Below are positions 8,725 to 18,200 of a DNA stretch of 64,000 bases, in pieces. Position 1 is the first letter of the stretch. Every line of letters begins with the position of its first letter. This stretch comes from JBCCFW01 sp039029535 (GTDB taxonomy: Bacteria; Acidobacteriota; JBCCFW01), in the NCBI GenBank assembly GCA_039029535.1, contig JBCCFW010000017.1:13544-77543 (forward strand). The letters are read 5' to 3'. Position numbers and translations under genes: made by a program. The notes beneath the pieces are model-generated. The model was given only the letters and a program-made list of their open reading frames with translations. It did no database searches and was not told the DNA's origin.

Positions 8725-9740
8725 AGATTCTCGTCACCGGCTCGGCCGGTTTCATCTCCGGCTACACGGTGGCCGAGCTCCTCGACGCCGGCCACGAGGT
8801 CGTCGGCATCGACAACTACTCCAAGTACGGGGAGGTCGAGCGCAGCTACGACGACCACCCCAACTACCGGCTGGTGCGTGGCGACTGCAAGGACGTCGAG
8901 CTCATGAAGGAGCTGGCCATCGACTGCGACCAGATCCTCGCGTCGGCGGCGATGATCGGCGGCATCAGCTACTTCCACGCTCTCGCCTACGACCTGCTCG
9001 TCGAGAACGAGCGCATCATCGGCTCGACTTTCGACGCGGCCTTGCACGCTCAGAAGCACGGCAAGCTCAAGAAGATCAACGTGCTCTCGAGCTCGATGGT
9101 CTTCGAGAGCACCGATGTCTACCCGACCCCCGAGGGCAACGAGCGCGAATGCCCGCCGCCGGAATCGACCTACGGCTTCCAGAAGCTGTCCTGTGAGTAC
9201 CACGCTCAGGGCGCCTGGCAGCAGTACGAGCTGCCGTACACGATCATCCGCCCCTTCAACTGCGTGGGGATCGGTGAGCAGAAGGCCCTGAAGGAGATCG
9301 AGATCAAGAGCGGCAACCTCAATCTCGCGCTCTCGCACGTCGTGCCCGACCTGGTGGCCAAGATCGCCAAGGGGCAGGACCCCCTCCGTCTCTTCGGTGA
9401 CGGAAACCAGGTCCGTCACTACACCTACGGTGGCGACCTTGCCCGCGGCATCCGGACCTGCATCGAGAGCGAGAAGGCGATCAACGACGACTTCAATCTC
9501 TCGACGCCGACGCCGCACACGGTGCTCGAGCTGGCCGAGGCGATCTGGAAGAAGATGCGACCGGATCAGCCCTTCCGGGTCGAGCACGACGAACCGTTCC
9601 AGCACGACGTGCAGAAGCGCACGCCGTCGGTGGAGAAGGCCAAGCGGGTCCTGGGCTACGAGGCGACGACCACGCTCGACGAGATCCTCGACGAGGTCAT
9701 CCCCTGGATCGAGAAGAGGGTGGAGCTCGATCAGGCATGA
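8721..9740 (+). CDS. NAD-dependent nucleotide-sugar epimerase/dehydratase
   Basis: The ATG at 8721 overlaps the upstream stop by four bases and opens directly into the nucleotide-binding motif (MKILVTGSAGFISG), so longer upstream extensions are rejected. The 339-residue protein is an extended short-chain dehydrogenase with catalytic Ser in LSSSMVF and Tyr151/Lys155 in STYGFQK. The Gly motif reads GFISG rather than the usual GFIGS. A second four-base overlap joins it to the glycosyltransferase. It probably epimerises or dehydrates the uronate made by the gene before it, for envelope glycan synthesis. Exact reaction unresolved. Confidence 0.88.
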   Translation: MKILVTGSAGFISGYTVAELLDAGHEVVGIDNYSKYGEVERSYDDHPNYRLVRGDCKDVELMKELAIDCDQILASAAMIGGISYFHALAYDLLVENERIIGSTFDAALHAQKHGKLKKINVLSSSMVFESTDVYPTPEGNERECPPPESTYGFQKLSCEYHAQGAWQQYELPYTIIRPFNCVGIGEQKALKEIEIKSGNLNLALSHVVPDLVAKIAKGQDPLRLFGDGNQVRHYTYGGDLARGIRTCIESEKAINDDFNLSTPTPHTVLELAEAIWKKMRPDQPFRVEHDEPFQHDVQKRTPSVEKAKRVLGYEATTTLDEILDEVIPWIEKRVELDQA

Positions 9741-10471
9741 GCAATGACGGCCTGCGGGTCGTTCTCCCCGTCTACAACGAGGGCGTCCACGTCCGTCAGT
9801 GGTGGGAGAAGGCGAGCCCCTTCCTGCCCGAGGACGTCCGGGTGCTCGTCGTCTACGACTTCGACGAGGACGACACCCTCCCCGTGGTCGCCGAGCTCAT
9901 CGAGGAAGGCGTCCCCATGGAGGCCGTCCGCAACCGGGCGCGCGGCGTGCACCAGGCCATCCTCACCGGCCTGCTCGCGGCGCGACCTCATGCGGCGCTG
10001 GTGTCGATGGCCGACCTCTCCGACGACCTGGGCGTGCTGCCCGACATGCTCGCCCAGCTCAGAGAGGGCTCGACCATCGTCGTCGGATCGCGCTACTGCA
10101 AGGGTGGTCGTCAGGAGGGCGGCCCGTGGCTCAAGGGCCAGCTCGCCCGCTGGGGCTCACGGGTCCTCCACTGGATTGCGGGCTTCCCGGTGAACGACGC
10201 CTCCAACAGCTTCCGGCTCTACGACAGCCGCTTCCTCGACGAGATCACCATCGAGACCGATGGTGGCTTCGAGATCGGCTTCGAGATCACCGCCAAGGCC
10301 TGGAAGGCCGGACATCGGGTCACCGAGGTTCCCACGACCTGGTACGACCGCACGGCTGGCGAGAGCCGCTTCGACTTCAAGCGCTGGCTACCGAAGTACG
10401 CGAAGCTCTGGTGGTCGTGCTTCGTCTTCGGTATCGGCGTGCGGCTGGGGTTCGTGAAGCCGGGTGCCTGA
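9737..10471 (+). CDS. Family 2 glycosyltransferase (DPM1-like)
   Basis: The 244-residue protein is a GT-A glycosyltransferase: start strand LRVVLPVYNEG, aspartates YDFDEDD for nucleotide binding, the acceptor-side ADLSDD motif and IVVGSRYCKGG as in dolichol-phosphate mannosyltransferases. The C-terminus (WWSCFVFGIGVRLGFV) may touch the membrane but is too short for a polytopic domain. It starts inside the epimerase stop codon (ATGA). Transfer of a modified sugar to a lipid or protein carrier at the inner face of the membrane is the likely role. Confidence 0.88.
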   Translation: MSNDGLRVVLPVYNEGVHVRQWWEKASPFLPEDVRVLVVYDFDEDDTLPVVAELIEEGVPMEAVRNRARGVHQAILTGLLAARPHAALVSMADLSDDLGVLPDMLAQLREGSTIVVGSRYCKGGRQEGGPWLKGQLARWGSRVLHWIAGFPVNDASNSFRLYDSRFLDEITIETDGGFEIGFEITAKAWKAGHRVTEVPTTWYDRTAGESRFDFKRWLPKYAKLWWSCFVFGIGVRLGFVKPGA

Positions 10472-10495
10472 GCGCTCGGTTCCGTCTCAGTCGCC

Positions 10496-10984
10496 TCAGC
10501 TCTTGCGGGTGTACACGTACTCGGCGAGCAGCACCTTCTCGTCGCCCATCTCGTAGGACATCGAGAACGTGCGCTGGTCGGGGCTCGGTTGGGTCTCGAC
10601 CGTGTGGTACACGGTGTCCTGGCCGTTCCACGGCATGGTGCTCTTCGCCGACATGATCAGGTCGCCGTTGTCGTCGAGCCCGCCCTCGAACACGCAGAGC
10701 CAGGGGCTCATCGTGTCCTGCCAGGTGCCGACGTGCTTGCCGGTCTTGGGGTCGAAGCCCATGGTCGCGCGACCTTGGAAGGGCACGCCGCCGAACTCGC
10801 AGGAGAAGCTCCCCACCGTCCAGAACGGACCCAGGGCCTCGACGACGTCCTCGGCCTCGTAGGTCATCGGAGGCATCCCGGGGCCGGTGTACATCGTGCA
10901 CTCGACCTTCCAGGTGCCGATGCGGCTCTCGAGCCGGCGGTGCTCGTCGGTGGGCTGGGGGGCCTGGGGCTCTTGGTCGGACAT
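10496..10984 (-). CDS. DUF1579 domain protein
   Basis: The ATG at 10984 (MSDQEPQAPQ) is preferred because the conserved DUF1579 start (HRRLESRIGTWKVECTMY) follows closely; a longer form would add 21 unlikely residues. The 162-residue cytoplasmic product shows the family landmarks ATMGFDPKTGKHVGTWQDTMSPWL, with a beta-barrel-like strand pattern and a C-terminal FSMSYEMGDEKVLLAEYVYTRK. The function of DUF1579 is unknown; small-molecule binding is a guess from the fold. A second, exported DUF1579 gene is at 55333-55950. The gene is convergent with the glycosyltransferase, 24 bases away. Confidence 0.85.
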   Translation of the reverse strand: MSDQEPQAPQPTDEHRRLESRIGTWKVECTMYTGPGMPPMTYEAEDVVEALGPFWTVGSFSCEFGGVPFQGRATMGFDPKTGKHVGTWQDTMSPWLCVFEGGLDDNGDLIMSAKSTMPWNGQDTVYHTVETQPSPDQRTFSMSYEMGDEKVLLAEYVYTRKS

Positions 10985-11068
10985 GGTCGTGCTCCTGATC
11001 CGAGGATGAGTGAAGGAGACGATGCCGAGGAACGGAACGCGCCGCAAGCCCGCGCGGTCCGAGTCCCG

Positions 11069-11962
11069 TCAGTCCGGTGCCGTCAGCACGACGAGAATCG
11101 CACCGCCCACGGCCAGTGCCGTCCCCAGCGCGCGGCGACGGGTCATCGGTTCCTTCAAGATGAGCCAGGCCAGGATGACCGTGAAGACGCTCGAGATCTG
11201 ATGGAGCACCGAGGCCACGCTGGCGTTGGCCCACTTGAAGCTTCCGAGCCAGAGCATCATCGCCACGTAGACGCCGAGGATCGACGCGGGGATGAGCGTC
11301 GGCCAAACCGAACGTGCCGAGAAGACCTTCAGCGCCGAGCGCTGTGAGGGCACGAGCGCGATCCAGGCGACCTGCGTGAGCACGCCGAAGCTCAGTCGCA
11401 CTAGCGTGACCTCGATGATGCTCGCGTCGGCCCGCTCCACGATGGGCTTGACCAACATGACACCGATGCCCATCGCGACGATCCCGGTCATCCCGAGAAG
11501 ACCACCGATGATGAGGTCGTTCCTCGGTGGCAGGGCGCCGGGAGTCTTCTCCGCCACCGCGAGGTAGACGCCGCCCACGACCAGCGCCCCGCCGAGGAAG
11601 AGGTAGACCGAGTACGGTTCGTTGAGCCAGAAGATGGCGAGGAGAACCATCGTGGGGGCGTAGCTGCAGTCCGCGATGGCGAGGAGGCTGGCCCCGAGAC
11701 GTCGGAGCGCCATGAAGATCATCGTGTCGGCGATGCCGATTCCCAGGGCGCCGCTGATGGCGAGGGCCCACCAGTCGGCGCTCGCGCGATCCCAGTCGAC
11801 GCTGAGGCCGAGCAGGAGCAGGGTCGGGATGAACAGGAGCAGCCCGAACAGGTTCTTGAAGAGGTTGATGCCCTGAGGGCTGACCTCTTCCGAGCGCTTG
11901 AACAGGATGACGCCGACCGACCAGACCAGGGCTGATGCCAGCGCGCAGGCTTCTCCCTTCAC
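11069..11962 (-). CDS. EamA/DMT-superfamily exporter
   Basis: The start is GTG at 11962: it overlaps the stop of the decarboxylase gene (GTGA) and gives a 297-residue protein of typical family size opening into helix one (VKGEACALASALVWSVGVIL). Ten hydrophobic helices are visible in two EamA halves of about 140 residues. The second half repeats the layout, with VASVLHQISSVFTVILAWLIL before the last helix. DMT proteins export amino acids and related metabolites. Coupling to an amino-acid decarboxylase suggests export of its amine product, which is inference only. Confidence 0.88.
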   Translation of the reverse strand: MKGEACALASALVWSVGVILFKRSEEVSPQGINLFKNLFGLLLFIPTLLLLGLSVDWDRASADWWALAISGALGIGIADTMIFMALRRLGASLLAIADCSYAPTMVLLAIFWLNEPYSVYLFLGGALVVGGVYLAVAEKTPGALPPRNDLIIGGLLGMTGIVAMGIGVMLVKPIVERADASIIEVTLVRLSFGVLTQVAWIALVPSQRSALKVFSARSVWPTLIPASILGVYVAMMLWLGSFKWANASVASVLHQISSVFTVILAWLILKEPMTRRRALGTALAVGGAILVVLTAPD

Positions 11963-13425
11963 GTCAGGTCCTCGAGAGCTCCGCGCAGGTCCTCGAGGAA
12001 CTTCCGACCGTGCTCTTCGTGGGTGCGGAAGCTCAGCACGCAAGTGCGGAGCGTGAAGGCCGCGCCGTCGTGGACCGGCAAGTTCGTCGAGGAGAGCCGA
12101 ACACGCTGACGGTCGTTGATGCCGTCTTGAAGCCGGGTGTTGCGACGGTTCCAGTCGTCGAGCGACTCCCCGTCGCGACGCTTCAGGCGGAAGGCTCCGA
12201 TCGAGAGCTGCGGCTCCGCGACGATCTCCAGCGGCGCGCCTCCTTCGACGAGCTCGACGAGCTCATCGTGAATGTAGCGGGCGACCTCGATCTTTTCGGC
12301 CAGGGTCTCGCGGAAGACGCGTGTCCCGTGGAGCATGAACGGGAGCCAGATCCTCAAGCCCCGGTAGTCGCGCGACAGCTCCGGGCCGTAGTCGGTGGCC
12401 GAGGGAGCCTCGCGTGAGCGATCGAGAGCGTCGAAGTCCTGGAGGTAGCTGGCGCCGACGCGATGCGCGCGCCGAAGGTCCTCGCCGTCCTTCACGAGCA
12501 GGCAGCCCGTGCCGTAGGGGAGGAACAGGCCCTTGTGCGGATCGAAGGTGATCGAGTCGGCCTCGCCGAGACCCTCGAGTCGTCGACGTCCCTCGTCACA
12601 GAGCACGAAGGCGGCGCCGTACGCGCCGTCGACGTGAAGCCAGAGGTCTTCTTCCTTCGCGATCGCGGCGAGCTCCGGCAGCGGATCGATCGCGCCGGTG
12701 TTCGTCGTGCCCGACGACGCCACGATGAGGAAGGGGCGCTGGCCTGCTGCACGATCGGCGGCGATGGCCTTCCGCAACGCGTCGGGATCGAGACGCCAGC
12801 GATCGTCGACGTCGACTTGTCGCAGGTTCGCGAAGGGCAACCCGGCCAGGCGCGTGCACTTGGCGATGCAGTGATGCACCTGACCCGACGTGTACGCGGT
12901 CGCGGTGCGCAGGTCGACGTCTTCACCCAACAGCTTCTCGCGCGCCGCGACCACCGCGCTGAAGTTGGCGAGTGATCCACCGGAGGTGAGCAGGCCGCGG
13001 GCGCGATCGTCGTAGCCGAACTCGTGCGCGAGCCAGGTGAGGACGTCGGCTTCGAGCCGACACAGCGCGGGTGCGGCCGCGGCGAGCCCGGTGAAGCGGT
13101 TGAAGACGTTGCTCCAGGTGTCGGCGAGCGCGGCGGTGGGGATGCCGCCACCGGGGACGTAGGCGAGGTAACCCGGGCTCGTCGTGTTGAGCGTGGCCTC
13201 CGCGGCCCGCCCCACGAGCCGCAAGACCTCGGTGAGCCCGCCCTCCAGCGGCTCGTCGGGGAGGGGCGTCGAGACCTCGTCGGCCAGGGCCAGGCCGGCC
13301 TCGCCGAGCGGTCCGCCCGAGTCCGCCGTGGCCATCCCGTCGAGGTGGTCCAGCACGGTCGTCTCGACCTGTCGGAACCAGGTCGAGAGCTGCTCGCGGG
13401 ACGGCTCGAGGGGGTGGGCGCTCAT
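11959..13425 (-). CDS. PLP-dependent group II amino-acid decarboxylase
   Basis: The 488-residue protein carries the group II signatures: TSGGSLANFSAVVAAR for phosphate binding, a His pair near 184-185 (QVHHCIAK) for ring stacking, HVDGAYG (Asp266) and the PLP-binding lysine in FDPHKGL (Lys298). It resembles aromatic-L-amino-acid, tyrosine and glutamate decarboxylases; the substrate is undetermined. It would act in the cytoplasm, releasing CO2 and an amine. The EamA exporter gene starts within its stop codon, so the two form an operon. Confidence 0.9.
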   Translation of the reverse strand: MSAHPLEPSREQLSTWFRQVETTVLDHLDGMATADSGGPLGEAGLALADEVSTPLPDEPLEGGLTEVLRLVGRAAEATLNTTSPGYLAYVPGGGIPTAALADTWSNVFNRFTGLAAAAPALCRLEADVLTWLAHEFGYDDRARGLLTSGGSLANFSAVVAAREKLLGEDVDLRTATAYTSGQVHHCIAKCTRLAGLPFANLRQVDVDDRWRLDPDALRKAIAADRAAGQRPFLIVASSGTTNTGAIDPLPELAAIAKEEDLWLHVDGAYGAAFVLCDEGRRRLEGLGEADSITFDPHKGLFLPYGTGCLLVKDGEDLRRAHRVGASYLQDFDALDRSREAPSATDYGPELSRDYRGLRIWLPFMLHGTRVFRETLAEKIEVARYIHDELVELVEGGAPLEIVAEPQLSIGAFRLKRRDGESLDDWNRRNTRLQDGINDRQRVRLSSTNLPVHDGAAFTLRTCVLSFRTHEEHGRKFLEDLRGALEDLT

Positions 13426-13508
13426 CCCGCCATCCTGTCATGCCCGTGCCGCCAGCGGATCGCCCGCGAGACCGCCGAATCGACCCCCCTTGACGCCGAT
13501 TCTAAAAT

Positions 13509-13524
13509 GTGACCAAATGGTCAC
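13509..13524 (+). promoter_or_regulatory. Perfect operator palindrome in front of the ArsR-type gene
   Basis: GTGACCA-AA-TGGTCAC is a perfect 7-bp inverted repeat with a 2-base spacer. It ends one base before the GTG start of the ArsR-family gene, fitting autorepression. A TTGACG at 13490-13495 lies 17 bases before CCAAAT inside the palindrome, so the operator may overlap the promoter. Confidence 0.65.
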
Positions 13525-13893
13525 GTGTTGAAGGAACGAGACGAGGACGACGCGGTGTGGAAGGCCCTGGCGGACCCGACGCGGCGGCAGCTTCTCGACC
13601 TCCTGCGCGAGTCCCCCATGACCACCGGCACGCTGGCCGAGCGCTTCGACACGACGCGCTTCGCGGTCATGAAGCACCTCAAGGTGCTGGTCGCCGCCGG
13701 CCTGGTGCTGGTCGAGCGACGGGGGAGGGAGCGCTGGAACGTCCTCAACCCGGTTCCCATCCAGCAGGTCTACCGCCGCTGGATTCGACCCTTCGAAGCC
13801 GAGACCGCAGACGGTCTCCTCAAGCTCAAGCGCTGCGTGGAAGCGCAGGTCGCTGAAAAGCAGAAGCAGAAAGAGAAGGCAAGTGATGAGTGA
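13525..13893 (+). CDS. ArsR-family winged-helix regulator
   Basis: This 122-residue protein is a compact winged helix: KALADPTRRQLLDLLRESPMTTGTLAERF, the recognition helix TTRFAVMKHLKVL, and a wing around VERRGRERW. No metal-binding cysteine pair is present, so it belongs to the non-metal group usually paired with an AHSA1/SRPBCC gene. That pairing holds here: the SRPBCC gene overlaps its 3' end by 11 bases. The GTG start has no ribosome binding site because the operator palindrome abuts it; TTG at 13528 is an alternative. Likely an autorepressor responding to a small ligand. Confidence 0.88.
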   Translation: MLKERDEDDAVWKALADPTRRQLLDLLRESPMTTGTLAERFDTTRFAVMKHLKVLVAAGLVLVERRGRERWNVLNPVPIQQVYRRWIRPFEAETADGLLKLKRCVEAQVAEKQKQKEKASDE

Positions 13894-14371
13894 AGTGATG
13901 ACGTCGACGATTCGTTCCCAGGTCATGGAAGTCGGCATCGAGGCCGACGTCGCGACGGTGTGGGAGGCCCTCACCGACGGCATGGGCTCCTGGTGGCCCC
14001 ACTCCTTCCTCCTCGGTGGCGAGGCCTCGACCTTCCACCTCGAGCCGCGACCCGGCGGTCGGGTCTACGAGACCTGGGCCGAGGACGAAGGGGCGATGTG
14101 GGGACAGGTCACGAGCGTGAAGAAGAACGAGCGGCTCTGGATCGCCTGCGACTACTTCGCCGGCTTCGGTGGCCCCTCGCGCGGTCACCTCTGCTACGAG
14201 CTGAGCGAGGACGACGGCGTGGTCAAGGTCAGGCTCACTGAGACGACCGTCGGTGGTACCGACGAGAAGCAGGCGTCGAGCCTCGGCGAGGGCTGGAACT
14301 TCCTGCTCGACTGCATGAAGGCCCATTGCGAGGGTCGGCCCGCCCCCGAGTGGCAGGGCGGCGACTGCTGA
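13883..14371 (+). CDS. SRPBCC (AHSA1/START-like) ligand-binding protein
   Basis: The 162-residue product has the SRPBCC pattern: an opening strand ending in IEADVATVWEALTDGMGSWW, a central FHLEPRPGGRVYETW sheet and a long C-terminal helix (LGEGWNFLLDCMKAHCEG) forming the ligand groove. The neighbourhood with an ArsR-type repressor is the usual one for this subfamily. The start may be the ATG at 13883 or 13886. Ligand and role are unknown. Confidence 0.88.
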   Translation: MMSEVMTSTIRSQVMEVGIEADVATVWEALTDGMGSWWPHSFLLGGEASTFHLEPRPGGRVYETWAEDEGAMWGQVTSVKKNERLWIACDYFAGFGGPSRGHLCYELSEDDGVVKVRLTETTVGGTDEKQASSLGEGWNFLLDCMKAHCEGRPAPEWQGGDC

Positions 14372-14383
14372 GGTTGTAACCTC
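14370..14383 (+). promoter_or_regulatory. Promoter-like element TGTAACCTC before the ECF sigma gene
   Basis: GAGGTT-GT-AACCTC is a perfect inverted repeat. It contains the 9-mer TGTAACCTC, which recurs before the kinase gene at 15167-15175, in both cases followed by a GAC and a pyrimidine-rich CTTCTTTC-like run. An AAC-containing -35 is common in ECF-dependent promoters, so autoregulation by the adjacent sigma factor is plausible. Confidence 0.45.
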
Positions 14384-14422
14384 GCGGACGCGTTTGCTTC
14401 TTTCCTCGACAGGAAGCTCACC

Positions 14423-15142
14423 GTGCCGCGACGTTTCGACACCACCCGCTGGAGCCTCGTGCTCGCTGCCCGCGGCCCGACCGAGGACCGGTCGCGCGAG
14501 GCGCTCCAGTCGCTCTGCCAGATCTACTGGTCGCCGCTGAACGCCCACGTTCGCCGGCGGGTCGGGTCCTCGAACGAGGCCGACGATCTCACGCAGGCGT
14601 TCTTCACCGGGCTCCTCGAGCGGGAGACTCTCGCCGAGGTCGCGCCGGAAGGCGGCCGGCTTCGGTCCTTCCTGCTGGCCTGCCTCGACAACTTCCTCGC
14701 CAACGAGTGGGACCGCGCGCGGGCGCAGAAACGAGGCGCCGGACGTGTCGTCTCGCTCGACGCCGAGACGACGGCCGAGCGACGGGGCATGGAGCCCCGT
14801 CACGAGGAGACCCCGGACCGGATCTTCGAGCGGGACTGGGCGCTCACCGTCATCGGTCGGGCGAGGGAGGCGCTTCGCAAGGAGATGCTCGCCGACGGCC
14901 ACGCGTCGCGTCACGCCCTGTTCGAGCCTCATCTCACCGGTGAGACGGCCGGGCGGCCCTATCGCGAGATCGCCGAGGAGTTGGGAATCTCCGAGTCGGC
15001 GGTCAAGGTCGCCGTGCACCGGCTGCGCAAGCGCTTCGGTGCGCTCCTTCGGCGCGAGGTCCGCGAGACCGTGGCGACGGAGGAGGCCGTGGGGGAGGAG
15101 CTCCGGCACCTCCTGGCGGTCTTGAGCTCCGCTCAGGCGTGA
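14423..15142 (+). CDS. ECF sigma factor paired with a Ser/Thr kinase
   Basis: The GTG start follows AGGAAG by six bases. The 239-residue protein opens with the FDTTRWSLVL motif of the sigma factors found beside kinases in Planctomycetota, Acidobacteriota and Verrucomicrobiota. Region 2 is SNEADDLTQAFFTGLLER plus LRSFLLACLDNFLANEWDRARAQKRG; region 4 is YREIAEELGISESAVKVAVHRLRKRF. The kinase gene follows 100 bases later on the same strand. These sigma factors are thought to be controlled by phosphorylation by the partner kinase. Confidence 0.92.
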   Translation: MPRRFDTTRWSLVLAARGPTEDRSREALQSLCQIYWSPLNAHVRRRVGSSNEADDLTQAFFTGLLERETLAEVAPEGGRLRSFLLACLDNFLANEWDRARAQKRGAGRVVSLDAETTAERRGMEPRHEETPDRIFERDWALTVIGRAREALRKEMLADGHASRHALFEPHLTGETAGRPYREIAEELGISESAVKVAVHRLRKRFGALLRREVRETVATEEAVGEELRHLLAVLSSAQA

Positions 15143-15166
15143 GGGGCTCGGAAGCCTCGGGGCGCA

Positions 15167-15175
15167 TGTAACCTC
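15167..15175 (+). promoter_or_regulatory. Promoter-like element TGTAACCTC before the kinase gene
   Basis: The same 9-mer as in front of the sigma gene, followed by CGAGACCGGCTTCTTCTCTC, 67 bases before the kinase GTG. It suggests both genes answer to the same sigma factor. Confidence 0.45.
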
Positions 15176-15242
15176 CGAGACCGGCTTCTTCTCTCTCAGG
15201 TAGCCCGCCGCGGATCTCGTGGAGGGGGAGACGGAGGATGAC

Positions 15243-18200
15243 GTGAGCGAGACAAAGAGCTGCCCCGAGTGCCAGGCGCCGCTTCCCAGCGAAGCGACCG
15301 GCCCTTGTCCCCGCTGCCTGCTGGCCCTCGGGCTGGACACGGACGAGTCGACGGTCGTGCGGGCCGTCGCCCCCGGCAAGCAGGACGCGCCGACCGAGAT
15401 CGGTCCCTACCGCCTGCTCGAGGTTCTCGGGGAGGGGGGCTTCGGCGTCGTCTACCTCGCCCAGCAGGAGCGACCGCTCAAGCGGAAGGTCGCCCTCAAG
15501 GTCATCAAGCTGGGCATGGACTCACGGGAGGTCATCGCTCGCTTCGAGGCGGAGCAGCACGCCCTGGCTCTCATGAGCCATCCCAACATCGCGAAGGTGC
15601 TCGACGCGGGCACGACCGAGCGGGGCACGCCCTACTTCGTCATGGAGCACGTCCCCGGTCCCTGCCTGACCGACTACTGCGACCAGAACCGTCTCGACAT
15701 GAGGCAGCGGCTGGAGCTGTTCGGCAGGGTCTGCGAGGCAGTCCAGCACGCGCATCAGAAGGGCATCGTCCATCGCGATCTCAAGCCGTCGAACGTGCTG
15801 GTCGCAGTGGTGGACGGGGTCCCCCGACCCAAGGTCATCGACTTCGGCATCGCCAAGGCCCTCGATCAGCATCGAGCCGAGCAGTCGTTCTTCACCCAGC
15901 GTGGCGTGGTCATCGGCACGCCCATGTACATGAGCCCCGAGCAGGCCGACCACCGGACCTTCGACATCGACTCGACGACCGACGTCTACTCCCTGGGCGT
16001 CATCCTCTACGAGCTCATGTCGGGAGCGCTGCCCTTCGAGCCGAGCCGTCTTCACGGCGTGGCCTACGACGAGATGCTGCGCGTCATCCGCGAAGAGGAG
16101 CCGCCACCCCTGGGCGACCGACTTCTCCAGTCCGGTGAGCAGGCCGCGGACATCGCACGACGACGGTCCGTCGACACGGGCACGCTCGGAAGGCAGCTTC
16201 GCGGCGACCTCGACTGGATCACGCAGCGAGCGCTCGAGAAGGACCGGACCCGTCGCTATGCCTCGGCGTCGGAGCTCGCCGCCGACATCGATCGCTACCT
16301 CAACGACGAACCGGTCAGCGCGGGCCCTCCGGGGCTCGGCTACCGGATGCAGAAGCTCGTGCGGAAGAACCGCGGGGCGTTCCTCGCGGCGGGAGCGATC
16401 GCAGCCACGTTGTTGCTGGGCCTCGTGTCGAGCACGGTGCTGTGGCTCGACGCTCGGGAGGCGACCGAGCTGGCACGGGCTGCGCAGGAGCAGGAGGCCG
16501 AGCTACGACGTCAGTCGGACGAGGCGACCGAACGAGCTCGGTCCTTCGGGCTCGTGGCGGTGGCGCGGGAGGCGTTGCGTGAGGGCAGGCAGACCGTGGC
16601 GGCGCGGCTGGCCTTGGAGGCGCGGCGGCTCATGCCGAGCCTGGCCGCCGATCGCGTCGTGCGGGACTCCCTCGCGGGCTTGCGCTTGATTGGGCGACCC
16701 ACGCTCGATGGGAGTGCGATCGAGGACTTTCGCTTCTCACCCGATGGACGTCGCCTGCTCATTCGTTCGGATGTTCTCACCACCTGGGATCTCGCTGACG
16801 GACGACTCCAGGTCCACGGTCCCGTCGAGGCGGCAGCATTCCGTCCCGGTGGTGACATCGTCGCCTGGCAACGGGAGGGCGAGTCATCGGTCGCGGGAGG
16901 CGTTCGTTGGACGACGGCCTCTCTTCGCAGCCATGGACGACACGTCGCGTGGTCGAGAGACGGTGAACGACTGGTGACCGGCTCTGGGTCGGGCATCGTC
17001 CAAGTCTGGCCAGTGGGAAGCAGCGAGCCCGAGCGTCTCTTCGAGCACGCAACGCCCTTGCTGGCGCTTGCTCTCTCGACTGAGGGGACTCACGTCGCCT
17101 CCGGGGCCGAAGGAGGAGAGCTCCTTCTTCATCGACTGGGCGACGAGTCGCCGCGGGCTCTCGTCACGACGGGCAGCGACGTCCACGAGCTGGCCTTCAC
17201 TCCCGATGGCCGACGGCTCGTCGCCTTCACGCTCGACGGTCACTGCTCGGTTTGGTCCGTCGACGAGGGTGAGTTGCTGCATCGCTTCTCCGTCACTCAA
17301 GAGGGAGAGGAAACGAAGCGTCTCGTCGTGGGTGGCTTCACCTTCGCCATGGCGGTCAGTGACGAGCACGTCGCGGCCTACTTGGACAACCCCGGCGGAA
17401 TGAGGTCGATGGTCAAGGTTCATGACCTGCAGGGGGTCGAGACCGGCTCGTTCCCGGCTCCGCCAATCGGGATTGCCGACATGGCGTTCGCACCGGACGG
17501 CCGCCGAATGGCGATCGCTTACCGTGGGAACCAGGTCTCCCTGCATGCCCTCGGCGGTCAGGAGCTCCGGCGCCTGTGGACACCGGCGATCGCCACGAAG
17601 GTGGTGTTCTCCGAGGATGGTCGCCGACTGGCGGCGAAAGTCGCACGCACGGTGGCGGCCTGGGAGCTCGCAGCCTCCGAGCCGGTGCTTCTCGCGGAGC
17701 CGGTGGAGGGCGAGATGCCCGATGCACTGAAACGCTTGTCCAAGAGCGACCTCATCGGTGATGACCTGGTGATGATGACGAAGTCGGACGGCTCTCGATT
17801 GCTCGACTCACGAGGGCAGTTGGTCCGCGCCTTCGACGAACCAGCCTGGATCGCTGAGGATGGTTCAGTCTTCCTGACCGAGCGAGAGGGAACGCTGCAG
17901 GTGTGGGCCGACGATGGGCGTCGAATCGCCTCCCTGCCCACCGTGGAGGGCGTGATTCAGCACGTCGTCAGCGCCGATGGTGGCGGCCGGGTTCTCGTTC
18001 AGACCGACCAGCGTGAAGTGCACGTTCTCGGCTCCGATGGGCGGCGTCTCGGTCGTCACCCACTTCCCGAGGGACGGTACGTGCCGCTGGCCCTCTCGGC
18101 GTCAGGGCGTCTCGTCGGCTTCGCAAGTGCTTCTCACCTGACGATCTGGGACGTTCAGACGGACGAGAGTTGGTCGGTGGAGCATGGGCAAGGCGGACTT

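Noticed and set aside
15219..15242. Earlier GTG start for the WD40 kinase
   Set aside because: No ribosome binding site before it, whereas GGAGG stands 5 bases before the GTG at 15243.
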